A stretch of DNA of 64,000 bases from Sordaria brevicollis (GCA_033439795.1 JAUTDP010000011.1:372001-436000), one strand, 5' to 3'; shown: positions 52,618-64,000, counted from the first letter of the stretch. The notes: generated from the letters alone by a model not told the origin. Numbers and translations are program-made.

Positions 52618-54243
52618 TCAATCCTCCCCAACACCAAAAACCCTCACCGTATTCCTCCAAGCAGCCTCACAAACCTCCTCCACACTAACCCCCTTGATTT
52701 CCGCAACAATAATCGCAATCCGCTCAATCGTACACGGTTCGTTTCGTCCCTTGATCATTGCTCCCTCTTCCCACTTTTCTTTTTTCACGGTCTTGAATCT
52801 TTCGGGGACTTCAGACTCTTTTTTGGCGTTCTTCTTTTGTTGGGGTGGTTGAGGTTGTTTTTTGCGGCGTTCACGTTTGGGTTGTTGGCCTGGGTTGGGT
52901 GTGGAAGTGGATGTGCCGCTGGGGTTGGCGGATTGGGCTTGGGATTCGGAGCCGTTGTTGGGGTTGAGGGAGACGTCCGCGAGGGCTTTGGCTGCTTCTT
53001 CAGCCTTACGCTTTTCTTCCTCCTCAGCTTTAGCCTTAGCCTCTGCTTCCCTCTTCACCCGCTCCTCTTCTTCCCTCTTCTTCCTCTCCTCCGCCTCCTC
53101 CGCCTCAGCCTTTTCCTTAACCTCCTTTTCTCGCTGGTAGTATTGCACAAGATACCTCCACCCCTCATGCCCCCCCCTAACCTCACACCAAGGCCCATCC
53201 GTCTCCAACATGATGCGATCCAACCTAATCTCCCCCACAACCTCACAGTTCTCCACCGTCTTGAAAGAACAACCATTAACGCCAATGTACAATCCCAAAT
53301 CCATCAACTCCTTCATTTCTTCCAGCGTGCCCGTGAAGGAGTGGACTACACCGCCCTTTTCTAACCTCTCTAGGTTATGGCCGAAAGCTTCCTTGAGGCA
53401 GGTGACGAAGTCCCGGTGGGCGGCGCGCGAGTGGAGGAAGAGTGGTAGTTGGGGGGATAGGGATGCGGCGAGAGAAAGTTGGGACCGGAAGGAATGGAGT
53501 TGGACGGTGCGCGAGCAGTAGTGGAGGCGGTCGTAGTCGAGGCCGAATTCCCCAAAGGCTATCAGTCCGGAGTTTCGGTTGGTGATGATGAGGTCGGAAA
53601 GGGAGGAAATAAGTTGCGGGGTGCGGACGTGGTCGATTAGGGATGGGTCTTCGGGTTGAGGGGCTTCGGGGTCTGGGTCTGCTGAGCAGACTGGTACGGG
53701 GACGGATGCGGAGTCGACTGGTTGGGCATTTTCGGTAGGTTGGGAAGGAGATTCTTCGGACTCGGAACCGGATTCTTCGTGGTGCATGTGGTGGGAGGTG
53801 GAAAAGATGGAGGAGGAGCAGGGGTGGATGCCGGCTGTTGTGTAGACGTGTTGGGGGAACTCCTTGGCGATTTTGAGTGCGTCTCGGGAAGATTTGAAGC
53901 TGGAGCCGGTGACGATGAGCTTGGTGCAGCCTACGTCGATGGCGCGTTGGACGACGCCGGCGAGGTCATCGGGGTGGCGCGGCTTGCCGTGGTAGTGACC
54001 GCGGAAGATGGGGTCGGCGAGGTTGATTCCGATCTTGTCAGCTGTTAGTAATTTGTCTCGGTGGTGATATATGGTTTGGTGTTGATGACTTACATCAATG
54101 TATCTCGGCTTATAAGTTGAGGTCTCAGACGAGCCATTGGCCGCCAGTGTCGAGTTAAATGCCATGGCTGTAAGTGGTGCTCTCAGGGTTGGTCTTGTGA
54201 GAATATGCAGACTCGGGCGTGAGACACTCAGTCTCTTCAACAT
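52618..54243 (-). CDS. TatD-family Mg-dependent deoxyribonuclease with charged coiled-coil insert
   Basis: TatD enzymes are TIM-barrel metal nucleases acting in DNA degradation and repair. The gene starts at ATG 54243. A 60-nt intron that keeps the frame open is likely at 54093-54034 (GTAAGT, TTACTAAC, GACAAG). Its removal joins PRYID to IGINLADPIFRGHYHGK, the expected family start, and gives 521 residues. Motifs are TTAGIHPCSSS, GEFGLDYDR, LFLHSR, HSFTGTLEEM, IGVNGCSFK and MLETDGPWCE. Two insertions are unusual: a Ser/Glu/Pro-rich loop after GIHPC, and after the barrel about 100 residues of Lys/Glu/Ala helix (EERKKREEEERVKREAEAKA) before the last helices. The first 26 residues are Arg/Ser/Leu-rich and could target mitochondria, with a second ATG (MAFNSTL) available for a cytosolic form. 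Confidence 0.85.
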   Translation of the reverse strand: MLKRLSVSRPSLHILTRPTLRAPLTAMAFNSTLAANGSSETSTYKPRYIDVSHQHQTIYHHRDKLLTADKIGINLADPIFRGHYHGKPRHPDDLAGVVQRAIDVGCTKLIVTGSSFKSSRDALKIAKEFPQHVYTTAGIHPCSSSIFSTSHHMHHEESGSESEESPSQPTENAQPVDSASVPVPVCSADPDPEAPQPEDPSLIDHVRTPQLISSLSDLIITNRNSGLIAFGEFGLDYDRLHYCSRTVQLHSFRSQLSLAASLSPQLPLFLHSRAAHRDFVTCLKEAFGHNLERLEKGGVVHSFTGTLEEMKELMDLGLYIGVNGCSFKTVENCEVVGEIRLDRIMLETDGPWCEVRGGHEGWRYLVQYYQREKEVKEKAEAEEAEERKKREEEERVKREAEAKAKAEEEEKRKAEEAAKALADVSLNPNNGSESQAQSANPSGTSTSTPNPGQQPKRERRKKQPQPPQQKKNAKKESEVPERFKTVKKEKWEEGAMIKGRNEPCTIERIAIIVAEIKGVSVEEVCEAAWRNTVRVFGVGED

Positions 54244-54971
54244 GTGTTCAACTCTTGAAGTCCAGTCTTCCCTTGCACCTTATAGCCTTCAACCTCTAGT
54301 TTCAAATTCTGAACGCACGTCTCCCTTGAGTCATCAGATGAGATGAACTGGGTGAGATGAAGTCTCAGTGGCCGACGGAGGTTAAAGTTCAAGATTGGAC
54401 CTGACAGGGGACATGCTTGGCTAGCTGCAGCTCATCCGCTCAGACGCTGCAGGGCGCGCATCCATGATTATCTAAGCAGGGCGTTTTTAGGCGGGCACAG
54501 GCGGACACAGGCGGGTTTAAGAGATACCGATGGTTGGAGAGTTACGGATCACTGTGGAATTGGCATTTTGTTAGTGTCCAGGCAACAAGGCGAAAAGTAA
54601 ACAATGGGCTGACACGGCATTGTGAACGTTTGTGAACTTTGACTTTATGAAAAAGGCAAAAGTATAAAGAGCCAGTTCACGACACTTCACGGCTTGCAAT
54701 GATGTAATTACAGAACGCGTCTTTCAGTCTTGGACGTGTAAAGTGGTTCTAGCGTCTGTTAAAAGGTGGGGTGGCAACTGCAGCGTTTTGTTTAACAATG
54801 GGCGAACGAGGGGACTTTTGGTGGGGTACGCCCCATACTGGTATCTTCTGGCTCGCGACAAAAACTGTAGCAGCAGGCACAAAGACGCGTCCTAACGCAG
54901 CCAATGCTCCAAAATGCACAGCAGACAGCAAAAAGTTGACGCGCTTTTCGTTGTGACGGGTCCCGCATTAG
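54244..54971. other. Promoter side of the TatD gene, up to the Copia insertion
   Basis: Unique sequence with a GGCGGGCACAGGCGGACACAGGCGG tandem block near 54490 and a GCGGGACCCGT at the insertion side. No gene recognised. Confidence 0.4.
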
Positions 54972-54976
54972 CACTG
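54972..54976. other. Left target-site duplication of Copia element 2
   Basis: CACTG, repeated exactly at 60980-60984. Confidence 0.85.
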
Positions 54977-55143
54977 TGTAGAATAGCAGCAATACAGGGT
55001 ATTGAGAATGAGGGTACAGAGTGTGTATTGTATAGAATCTGTTCTATGGCCAGGAAATCCCGCACACAGAAATCAAGGTTTTACCCAACCATTTAGATTA
55101 CATAAAAAAAGCGGTAGTAGGAAACCCACCCCTATATTTAACA
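54977..55143 (-). repeat. Left LTR of Copia element 2 (167 bp)
   Basis: Starts TGTAGAATAG and ends TTTAACA. It has the same length as the right LTR (60813-60979), with C/T and G/A differences in both directions, as RIP on both strands makes. Confidence 0.85.
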
Positions 55144-55321
55144 TACCCCCCCAATTATATTAACGTATACTAGAAAACTAGTTAAAGGCGCCTAAATAAA
55201 GCTATTCTTAGATTTTACACCCTTAAAATTAAAGAATCCCTAAATAATCGCCTTTAAAAATATTGCCCATTAATCGTACGATATTTAAAAGGTCCGTAGT
55301 ATTAGTTTTTAATAATTAACC

Positions 55322-55474
55322 GGGTGCTGTAGTTTAATAATCAAAGCGTTAAAGTCCTATATTAAATTACCGTATAATATTTTTAAATTATATTTAATAA
55401 TATATTCCCCAAATTATTTTTAATAATTATCCTTAAAGGTCGCGGGTTCGAATTCTATCGGCGCTAAATTTTTT
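55322..55474 (+). pseudogene. tRNA-derived relic (A-box-like and B-box-like halves with T-run) inside Copia element 2
   Basis: GGGTGCTGTAGTTTAATAAT with CAAAGCG resembles a tRNA 5' half with its A box. GCGGGTTCGAATTC at 55443 resembles a T-arm and B box, and CGGCGCT and a TTTTTT run follow, as a Pol III terminator would. The halves are about 95 bp apart, too far for a plain tRNA, so an insertion, a SINE-like element or chance must be considered. Confidence 0.35.
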
Positions 55475-56559
55475 ACCTTTTTTCCTCCTTATAAATATTA
55501 TATAAGATCCCTTTATTTTATAAAAGTTATTTTAATAAAATAATATAAATTGATAATTTCCTATAATAATATTATCCTTCCTTTTTATTTCTTTAAAATA
55601 CTTTATCCCCGCCGGAATTAGACTATTAATATATTTACGTTAATTAATTTTAATACCCTCTCCTTCTCCTTCTTTAAATTCGAAATATTTATAAAACCTA
55701 TTTAGCGAATAAATTCCTTATACTTCTTTACGGTTAATACTTTTATTAATCCGTTAACGATTATTTTAATTATAGGTATATAATATATATTAAATATATT
55801 ACGTTACTATCCCTCTCGGAATTAATAATTATAAATATCGATATATTTAAATTTAATTTAAAGTTTAATATTTTCTTTAATAATTAAGCAAATTGTTTAA
55901 ACGTTATTATATCCTAATAGGATATTCTTATTATTAATTCCTAAATTGAAAATTAGCGAATCGAATAAACGTTTTACCTATAAACTTTTATAAACCCCTT
56001 ATAATAAAGATAATAATTTAACTTCGGTAATAAAAATAATAATAATATCCTATTTATTAATTCGCTAATCGACGGTTCTACTTAATAATTATATAATAAA
56101 TCCTTATAAATTTCGTCGATTTAAAGTATTATCGGTATAGGAGGCGTTAATTAAAATTAAAAATAAATTATTACCCTCTAATTAGAGCGTATAATCTTTA
56201 GTACCTTTAAAGTAAGCGAGTAATTAGTTAATAATAACGTAATAAATATCGTTAAAATTAATAAAGAAATAGAATAACTTAGAATTAGTAAAAGTACCAT
56301 CGGGTTTAATAATAATTAACGCGTATATAATTTCGCCGATTACCTTTTAATATATTTTAACGGATTTAAAATTAGCGGTACCTTTAAAGAGGAAGAGTTC
56401 TTTAATATTTATAAGAATTTAAAGAAACGATTGGAATTATTAAAACTTCTCTATAATTTTTTTAATATATTTGCGTTAAAATAACTAAATTAACTACTTT
56501 ATTCGGTCTCGAATAACTTTAATACTTAAAAACTATTAAATATTATTACCGCCCGTTAA

Positions 56560-56650
56560 TTAATAATAATTTTCTAGAATATTAATAATTTTAATAGCGT
56601 TGTATTTATTTTCGTTTTAGTAAGTAAGAATAATATTATCGATGTAAAAA
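56560..56650 (-). pseudogene. Reverse transcriptase relic of Copia element 2
   Basis: FYIDNIIL at the active site (YVDD changed by G-to-A), then a frame with stops where Trp or Gln codons would be. Non-functional. Confidence 0.7.
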
Positions 56651-59600
56651 AAAATTATTATATTTCGGTAAATAAGTATATAAAATTTTATAAAGATAGG
56701 GATTAAATTAGTGGTAATAAAAATTTTAATAAACTCGTATTACTATAATAAAGGGGAATGCCGAAGATTATAAAGGGTACGTAATAATTTAATAATTTTA
56801 TTTTATTGGGTATATTTTAGTAGTATTCGTATATAAATAAACTTATCGAAAAGGGTATTAATAAAAACGTTAATAGTATTGTATTATTTGAGTTCGAAGT
56901 TAAAGTAACCCGTAATAGTTATTATAATATAAAAGGTACGAATTGTTAAAGTAGCCGTGTAAATATCCTATAAATTTTAAAATTATTAGTTTCCTCTTAT
57001 AATAAAACGTACTTTACTTTTAAAATAATAACCCGCTGCATTAAATTTATAAATATATATTTATATAAAATCGAAGAGGATAATTCTTTAATACTCTTCC
57101 TAATTTACCTACTTTTATAATCCCTTTATATTATAATCCTAAAAATACTCCCTTTCAATTTAACGAAATATCTTTTAAAAAAAATAGAAGTAAAGGTCTT
57201 AATAATTTTTAAATAGAGGGGGGAATTCTCGTCGGTATAAAATATTTAATATATTCAATATATTATACTTTTTAATATTATCGATAATAAATTTCAAATC
57301 CGTATAAAAATCGTTATTATCGATTTCTAACCCGAATCTCCTTAATTAATCTAAACCAATATAATCGATAATATAACCGTTATATATATTAATTTAATAG
57401 AGATTAAACGTATTTAAAAAGGATATTATTTAATATAAATACTAATCCGCTCGGGGGAAATAAATAGGAGGTTATACTAAAGGGACGCGGTTTAAATTCC
57501 TAATAAAAAACGAAACTAAATTATTAAAAGGAATCGGTAAATTATAATTAATTAATTTATTTATTTTATTTATTATTATATCCTATTAATTATCTAATCG
57601 CTCTAATATTTAAAGACGTAATATTTCCTCCTCTTATTTATATATATATTTAATAGGTTTAATAAGGATCGTAGGGGTCTTTAATTCCGCGGGTATAAAT
57701 TCGATAATTAAACCGAAATTATTTAATTTATTGTTAATATAATTTTTTAGAATTAGGAAAAGTATAATAAAATTGTTTTCTAATTAATAAAAATTATTTA
57801 ATTATACGGCCAACTCTTTTAGGGAAATTTTAAACGAATTTTAAAATTTCTCGACATTATTTATAAAAACCTTATCTTTATTAAAGACTACGTTTCTAAT
57901 TACTATAATTAAATTAATATAAAGATTCTAAATTCGATAAATATTTAACGATTAATAACCGATTAAATAATTAACCTAAGTATATCTTTTAAATTTCCTA
58001 ATTTTATTATAACCGCGTAGGATTTCTATTATAAGCGTAAAAACTTTATAATTATAAACTTTTAAATATACTAACGTAGGGATTACTTTTTATTAGCCGC
58101 CGTTGCAATCTATTATATAAATTTTAAAATATTCTTTTAGGGTTTTCTAATTAAAATTATATTTAAGAATTTTATTAAAAAAGTAAATTATAACCGCTAT
58201 AATCTCTCTCTAAAATTCTTTTAAAAGGTTTGCAAATTCTCTTATAATTCTAACTTTTTCGCTAAATATACCCCCCGAACGCTTAATACCGCTATTCTAT
58301 ACTTAAGTATATAGTATAAAAGGCTCGACCCTAATACCCTACTATAATAAAAAAGTAACGACCCTAAGTTTAATTATTATAATTTCGTTATTATATTCGA
58401 TTATTTATACCTAAATTTAATATTAAATCTTTAAATTAATAATAAAGGAAGATAAAGCTATAATAATAAAATCGGTAATCTTTTTAATAAAATAATATAC
58501 CTAAAGGTAATTAAATTAACGGTTAATTACTATTATTAATATAAAGACCTAATTAAACCTTACTTTTATTAAAATATATTCGAAAAAGTCGGTAATTACC
58601 TTTTATCCTAACTTTTTAAACGTAACGCGGATAGCCCTCCTAATTTAACGTTTTAATTTAATTACTGTATACGTATTATAGTATATTAAATTTAAACCCT
58701 TAAAGCGTACGCTATATTCTTTATTAATTAATTAAATAAAAGTTTCGAGTTTAAAGTAATTAAATCTAAAATACTAATGTAAAGTATCTCCTTCTTAAAG
58801 TTTCTTAGTAATCTTATTCTAAAGAATTCGAACGTTAAAAAAGGATTAATTAACGCTATTTTTAAAATTAAAAAGAATATATTTAAAAATAAATTACTAA
58901 AAATAATTAAAAATAGAATAATAATAAGAAAGATCGGAGGCGCGAATATAAAAATTAATAATATCTTAAAAATAATCGAATTTTATAAATTTTCAAAAAA
59001 ATACGAAATTATAAACTATATTTAAAATTAACGCTATATCGTTTAAACGAAATTTAAAAAGATTACCCTTATTATTATTAACTAAAATATAAATAATCCC
59101 GTATCCTTTAATTATTAATAAACCATTATTAACCCAAACGTAATTTCCTTTATTTATAGGAATAAAATTTTTAAAACGGTTAACTTCGTTAAAAATATAG
59201 ATTATTATATTTAAATTAAAAATAGCTAAATTTCTTAATAAATATACGGGAATTTCCTATTAAAACTTTAATATTAAAAAACTAAATTAATAGCCAATTT
59301 TATTAATCCTCTAACCTTTAAATTAAAATCCGCTATTAAAGGTATTAATCGCAAATTTTATTAACTTTTTAATAGGAATTTATTACGTTAATACGGTTTT
59401 AATATTTAATTTACAAAACCTTTACGTAAATTAAGTACTCCTTTAATAATTTTTATTAATTATACTTTAAATATATTAATTAAAAACCTAATTAAAATTA
59501 AACGTTAAAGAAAGGATTATATATTAATACTTATTATAAAAGTGGCTAAATTTCTCGTAAATTTCGTAAATTCGCTTTTAATATTTATTATTCTAATTAT

Positions 59601-60812
59601 TAATATTTTAGCTATACTTCCTATTAGTATTATTAAAAGCGTCCCTTGTAATTCGACCGTTAAATATAAAGGTAGGAAACGTATTGCTTTTTAAAATTTA
59701 ATTACGGAATTTTCTAAAATAATAATCGTAAACCTATTCTTTAAAATTATAAATTAAATTAAAATAAGTAAAATTATCGTTTAAGAGCCTTTTATCCGTA
59801 ATTTTAAAGGACGTAACCTAATTTTTAAAAAGGGAATTACTAAATCTATTTACTATATTAAAAAAATCGGTCTTCTATATTTTAAGGTTAATATATTTAT
59901 CGATTTTAAAATATTTATTAATAATTATAATATATTCCTATTTTTATAATTAATTAATTTAATTATAAGGATAAATTGTAATATTAATTTTATTATAATA
60001 ATTAGTACGGATATCGTCGTAGGCTTATTCCTCGTCGAATTAAACGTTAAATTTCACTATATTATATTAAACGGATAAAAAAATAATTCTTTTAAAATAA
60101 ATTAATTAAAAGTATTAATTAGTATTATTTTTTATTTAAATACGAAAGGTAATAATCTTTTCTTTATAAATTTCCTAAATTTTTATATTATAATAATAAT
60201 CGGCTATAATTTCTTAATAATTATAATAATTGTATTCAATTAAAAAACCGTAATAACGCGCTATATATAAAATTAAAGCTAAAGTTAAGGCGATAAAAAA
60301 AGTTAAGGCCCTAATAACCGGCTAAATAGCGGTAATATTAATAGGCGTAAACGTAATCGCCTTTTATTAAGAAGGAGGCGGTATCGAAATACGGGTATAT
60401 ATTTTCGAAGAGGGTTCGTTAACCGTTTAATCTTCTTTAATAAATTGAAAAATCTCTTATTAAAATTAAGAATCGCTAATACTAAAATTATTAGTCGAAT
60501 TAATAATAACGGCCGTAATGTAGATTAAAGGATTTATAAAATTTTTAACGGTAGGCTCTATAGGGATAATAAGCTATAACTTCCTATTATCGAAATTAAT
60601 ATACTTTTACAATCTTAATTCGAATACTTTCGATTAGAATCCTTTATCCTATATAATCTAATCGTTAATAAACTTAAAAACGGCGTCGCCCGCTTTCTTA
60701 AAATTAATAATCGAAAATATTATTATAATTATTATTATTAATCGAATATCGCTATTATTACTATATTCTACCGGGTTATTGCAATCGGGGGGTAGTAAAT
60801 GAGATTCTTAAT

Positions 60813-60979
60813 TATAGAATAGTAATAATATAGGGTATTGAGAATAAGGGTATAGAATATATATTGTATAGAATCTATTCTATAGCCAGGAAATCCCGCA
60901 TACAGAAATCAGGGTTTTACCCAGCCATCTAGATTACATAAGAAAGGCGGTGGCAGGAAACCCACCCCTGTATCTGACA
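60813..60979 (-). repeat. Right LTR of Copia element 2 (167 bp; 5' LTR in the element's own direction)
   Basis: Starts TATAGAATAG (from TGTAG by transition) and ends TATCTGACA. The outer part is less altered than the inner part. Confidence 0.85.
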
Positions 60980-60984
60980 CACTG

Positions 60985-61432
60985 GCAGCAGTTCTTTCCA
61001 TAGTGTGCATCTGCGATCCATGCCGTGTGCAGGCGGAACCATCCTAACTAAAAAAAGAGTGGACGCGCGCCAATCTAGATAAACCATCCTTCTCCCTCCT
61101 CCTCCTCCTTCCTCTCGATCCCTCTTCTTCGTGACTGTGACTGTCCTTCCTCCTCATCCCATCCCATACCATACCAGCTTTCCCAAGTCAACTTTCACGA
61201 TTGCTTGGGTCCACAGAACAACACACATCTCTCAACAGTGTTGTCTTCTTCCTGCTTGTGCCTCTTTTAGTCAGCGTCGATTTCTCTCGAATCCCGCACA
61301 TCACAGGCCCAGCAGAGCAACAGCAACAACAACACTTGCGGTGTTCTTCTGTTTCGTCTTGTCCATCTGCTTGTCTTCAGCTGTACTTGGTTCTTTTCTT
61401 CCCATCTTTTTCCTCCTCACACATCAGACGCC
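60985..61432 (+). promoter_or_regulatory. un-24 promoter and leader, 448 bp
   Basis: All unique sequence between the Copia duplication and the start codon. It contains GACGCGCGCCAAT at 61062-61074, whose other strand (ATTGGCGCGCGTC) resembles E2F/MBF-type cell-cycle sites that drive ribonucleotide reductase genes in fungi. A pyrimidine-rich leader at 61085-61130 and a CAGCAACAACAAC stretch near 61320 follow. Confidence 0.45.
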
Positions 61433-64000
61433 ATGTACGTCAAGAAGCGCGGTATGTTCACGTCCCTCCCTCTTCTTGGACTACGCCTCTCCATGCTGAC
61501 CCCTTCTTCACAGATGGCCGCCAGGAGCGCGTCCAGTTCGACAAGATCACAGCTCGTGTCTCGAGGCTCTGTTATGGCCTCGACATGAACCATGTTGATC
61601 CCGTAGCCATCACACAAAAGGTCATCTCTGGCGTCTACGGCGGCGTCACCACAGCACAACTAGACGACTTGGTGAGCACTTTCTCCTCCTCCAGTCCTTC
61701 TCCCACGGATTACAAATCACAAGCTAACACACTCTTCTCCAGGCTGCCGAGACTGCCGCCTACATGACCGTCACCCACCCCGACTATGCCATCCTCGCTG
61801 CCCGTATCGCCGTGTCCAACCTCCACAAGCAGACCAAGAAGCAATGGTCCCTCGTCATCAGCGACCTCTACAACTATGTCAACCCCAAGACCGGCAAGCA
61901 CTCTCCCATGATCGCCAAGGAGACATACGAGTGTGTCATGCGCCACAGGGACGAGTTCGATTCCGCCATTGTCTACGACCGCGACTTCAACTACCAATAC
62001 TTCGGCTTCAAGACCCTCGAACGATCATACCTTCTCAAGCTCGATGGCCAGATTGCCGAGCGTCCCCAGCACATGATCATGCGTGTTGCTGTCGGTATCT
62101 GGGGTGACGACGTCGAGCGTGTCATCGAGACCTACAACCTCATGTCTCTCAAGACCTTCACCCACGCTTCTCCCACTCTCTTCAACGCCGGTACTCCCCA
62201 GGCTCAGCTCTCCTCGTGCTTCCTGGTCGACATGAAGGACGACAGCATTGAGGGCATCTACGACACCCTCAAGACCTGCGCTATGATCTCTAAGATGGCT
62301 GGTGGTATCGGTCTCAACATTCACCGTATTCGCGCCACTGGCTCCTACATTGCTGGTACCAACGGCACTTCCAACGGTATCGTTCCCATGCTCCGTGTCT
62401 TCAACAACACCGCTCGCTATGTTGATCAGGGTGGCAACAAGCGTCCCGGTGCTTTCGCCATCTACCTTGAGCCTTGGCACGCCGATGTCTTCGAGTTCCT
62501 CGACCTCCGCAAGAACCACGGTAAGGAGGAAGTTCGCGCTCGCGATCTCTTCCTTGCCCTCTGGATTCCCGATCTCTTCATGAAGCGTGTCGAGCAGAAC
62601 AGCACCTGGACTCTCATGTGCCCCAACGAGTGCCCTGGTCTTGCCGACGTTTACGGTGACGAGTTCGAGGCTCTGTACGAGAGATACGAGAAGGAGGGCA
62701 AGGGTCGCAAGACCGTCAAGGCTCAGAAGCTCTGGTATGCCATCCTCGAGGCCCAGACCGAGACCGGTAACCCCTTCATGCTCTACAAGGACGCTTGCAA
62801 CCGCAAGAGCAACCAGAAGAACCTCGGTACCATCCGCAGCTCCAACCTGTGCACTGAGATTATCGAGTACTCTGCCCCTGATGAGGTCGCCGTTTGCAAC
62901 CTTGCCTCTCTCGCCCTTGCCGCCTTTGTCGACTACGAGAATGCTTCCTACGACTTCAAGAAGCTGCACGAGGTCACCCAGGTTGTCGTCCGCAACCTCA
63001 ACAAGATCATCGACGTCAACCACTATCCCGTCAAGGAGGCCCACAACAGCAACATGCGCCACCGTCCTATTGGTGTCGGTGTCCAGGGTCTTGCTGATGC
63101 TTTCTTGGCTCTCCGCATGCCCTTCGACTCTCCCGAGGCTCGCCAGCTCAACATCCAGATCTTCGAGACCATCTACCACGCTGCTCTTACTGCCTCTTGC
63201 CAGCTTGCCAAGGAGCAGGGCACCTACTCTACCTACGAGGGCTCGCCCGTCTCCCAGGGCATCCTCCAGTACGATATGTGGAACGTCACCCCTTCCAAGC
63301 TCTGGGATTGGGCTGCTCTCAAGGCCGACATCAAGAAGCACGGTGTCCGCAACAGTTTGCTGCTTGCTCCTATGCCCACTGCTTCTACTTCTCAGATTCT
63401 CGGCAACAACGAGTGCTTCGAGCCTTACACCTCCAACATCTACCAACGACGTGTGCTCGCCGGCGAGTTCCAGGTCGTTAACCCTTGGCTCCTCAGAGAT
63501 CTCGTGGAGATGGGTCTGTGGTCCGATAACATGAAGAACCGCATCATTGCCGAGGGTGGTTCTATCCAGAACATTGCCAGCATTCCCCAGGACATCAAGA
63601 ACCTCTACAAGACCGTCTGGGAAATCTCCCAGCGTACCATTGTTCAGATGGCTGCCGACCGTGGTGCCTTCATTGATCAGTCCCAGTCTCTCAACATCCA
63701 CATGCGCGAGCCCACCATGGGCAAGATCACCAGCATGCACTTCGCCGGCTGGAAGATGGGTCTCAAGACGGGCATGTACTACCTCCGCACCCAGGCTGCT
63801 GCTCAGCCCATTCAGTTCACTGTCGACCAGGAGGCTCTCAAGGCTACGGATGACCAAGTGGCCCCGGCCCACTCGGGTCTTAAGAAGCGCTCCCCTCCCG
63901 CCGGCACTTATACATCTATTGTATTGAGGGAACAAGGCACGGGTCCCCGCCCCTATGCCCAGACTGGCGTGAGCGGCACCAGCACACCCAACGGCACCAA
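61433..64000 (+). CDS. un-24: Ribonucleotide reductase large (R1) subunit, 3' partial
   Basis: R1 reduces ribonucleoside diphosphates to deoxy forms with the small R2 subunit, in the cytoplasm. Exons run 61433-61451, 61514-61671 and 61743 to beyond 64000. The junctions give the R1 start [18 protein letters not shown] and the ATP-cone region. Visible landmarks are SSCF with the first catalytic cysteine (TGC 62217-62219), [17 protein letters not shown] for the allosteric region, NLCTE (62844-62858) with the catalytic Asn, Cys and Glu, and [20 protein letters not shown]. The frame is intact over 800 codons. The C-terminal tail with the redox CxxC pair is outside the window. From memory, un-24 is also an incompatibility gene in N. 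crassa, with alleles tied to het-6 alleles. Codon use is strongly C-ending, as for highly expressed Neurospora genes. Confidence 0.95.

Larger units (their letters stand above)
54977..60979 (-). mobile_element. RIP-degraded Ty1/Copia LTR retrotransposon, 6003 bp, between TatD and un-24
   Basis: Equal 167-bp LTRs, an exact 5-bp duplication CACTG, and an AT-rich interior with stops in all frames. On the minus strand at 56646-56635 the reverse transcriptase site reads FYIDNIIL, followed after about 30 residues by LTGGNNI and FLSI (from the Copia pattern ending WFLGI). The element therefore runs right to left and its RT lies 4.3 kb from its own 5' end, as in Copia. Its LTR ends 453 bp upstream of the un-24 start codon. 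Confidence 0.85.

Noticed and set aside
62025..63935. 636-codon minus-strand frame opposite un-24
   Set aside because: The strong C-ending codon bias of un-24 keeps the reverse frame open; the plus-strand protein is unmistakable.
1..64000. CRISPR arrays, 5S or other rRNA genes, intact tRNA genes
   Set aside because: None seen. Regular spacer arrays are absent and no cloverleaf with properly spaced A and B boxes was found.

Overview
The window looks like chromosomal DNA of Neurospora crassa or a very close relative. The reasons are short GT-AG introns with GTAAGT/GTGAGT donors and CTAAC/CTGAC branch sites, transposon copies reduced to AT-rich sequence by C-to-T change on both strands (the footprint of repeat-induced point mutation, RIP), and recognisable Neurospora genes: cys-3 (sulfur bZIP regulator) and un-24 (ribonucleotide reductase large subunit), with a large HET-domain gene about 21 kb from un-24 that I take to be het-6. 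From memory these belong to the het-6/un-24 incompatibility region on the left arm of linkage group II.

Left third (about 2.6 to 35.2 kb): a cluster of nine divergent paralogues, called A to I here. Eight are on the minus strand and H is on the plus strand. They share a beta-rich core: a PPP-like segment, a hydrophobic strand followed by a PRP/PKPDP motif, then a strand like LYFVFxxVxYPxxGxxxxxFxVYVxxF, then a G-x-L/V strand. After it comes a phase-1 intron at the same place in every gene, and a charged helical tail. The core recalls the velvet fold, but that is inference. E has been cut in its last exon by a Copia retrotransposon, I has an early TAG codon, and B does not give a clean reading frame. 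The rest are intact. A DUF3669 gene and the broken remains of a second one lie among them. A 16-base hairpin-capable motif recurs in the 3' flanks of several members.

Mobile DNA: a 3.4-kb RIP-degraded DNA transposon with long inverted repeats and an 8-bp target duplication (9.3 to 12.7 kb); a 406-bp MITE with related ends next to it; a 6.9-kb RIP-degraded Copia element (17.5 to 24.5 kb) carrying two solo LTRs that escaped RIP; a 416-bp PIF/Harbinger-like MITE at 36.4 kb; and a 6.0-kb RIP-degraded Copia element (55.0 to 61.0 kb) ending 450 bp upstream of un-24.

Right half: the HET-domain gene (37.2 to 40.4 kb, plus), a small probable mitochondrial protein with a conserved fungal C-terminus (42.9 to 43.7, plus), cys-3 (44.7 to 46.6, minus), a CENP-N/Chl4-like kinetochore gene (50.3 to 52.1, plus), a TatD-family nuclease (52.6 to 54.2, minus), and un-24 (from 61.4 kb, plus, running off the window). 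This half is ordinary single-copy sequence apart from the two incompatibility genes. Exon junctions were placed by eye from splice signals and reading-frame closure.
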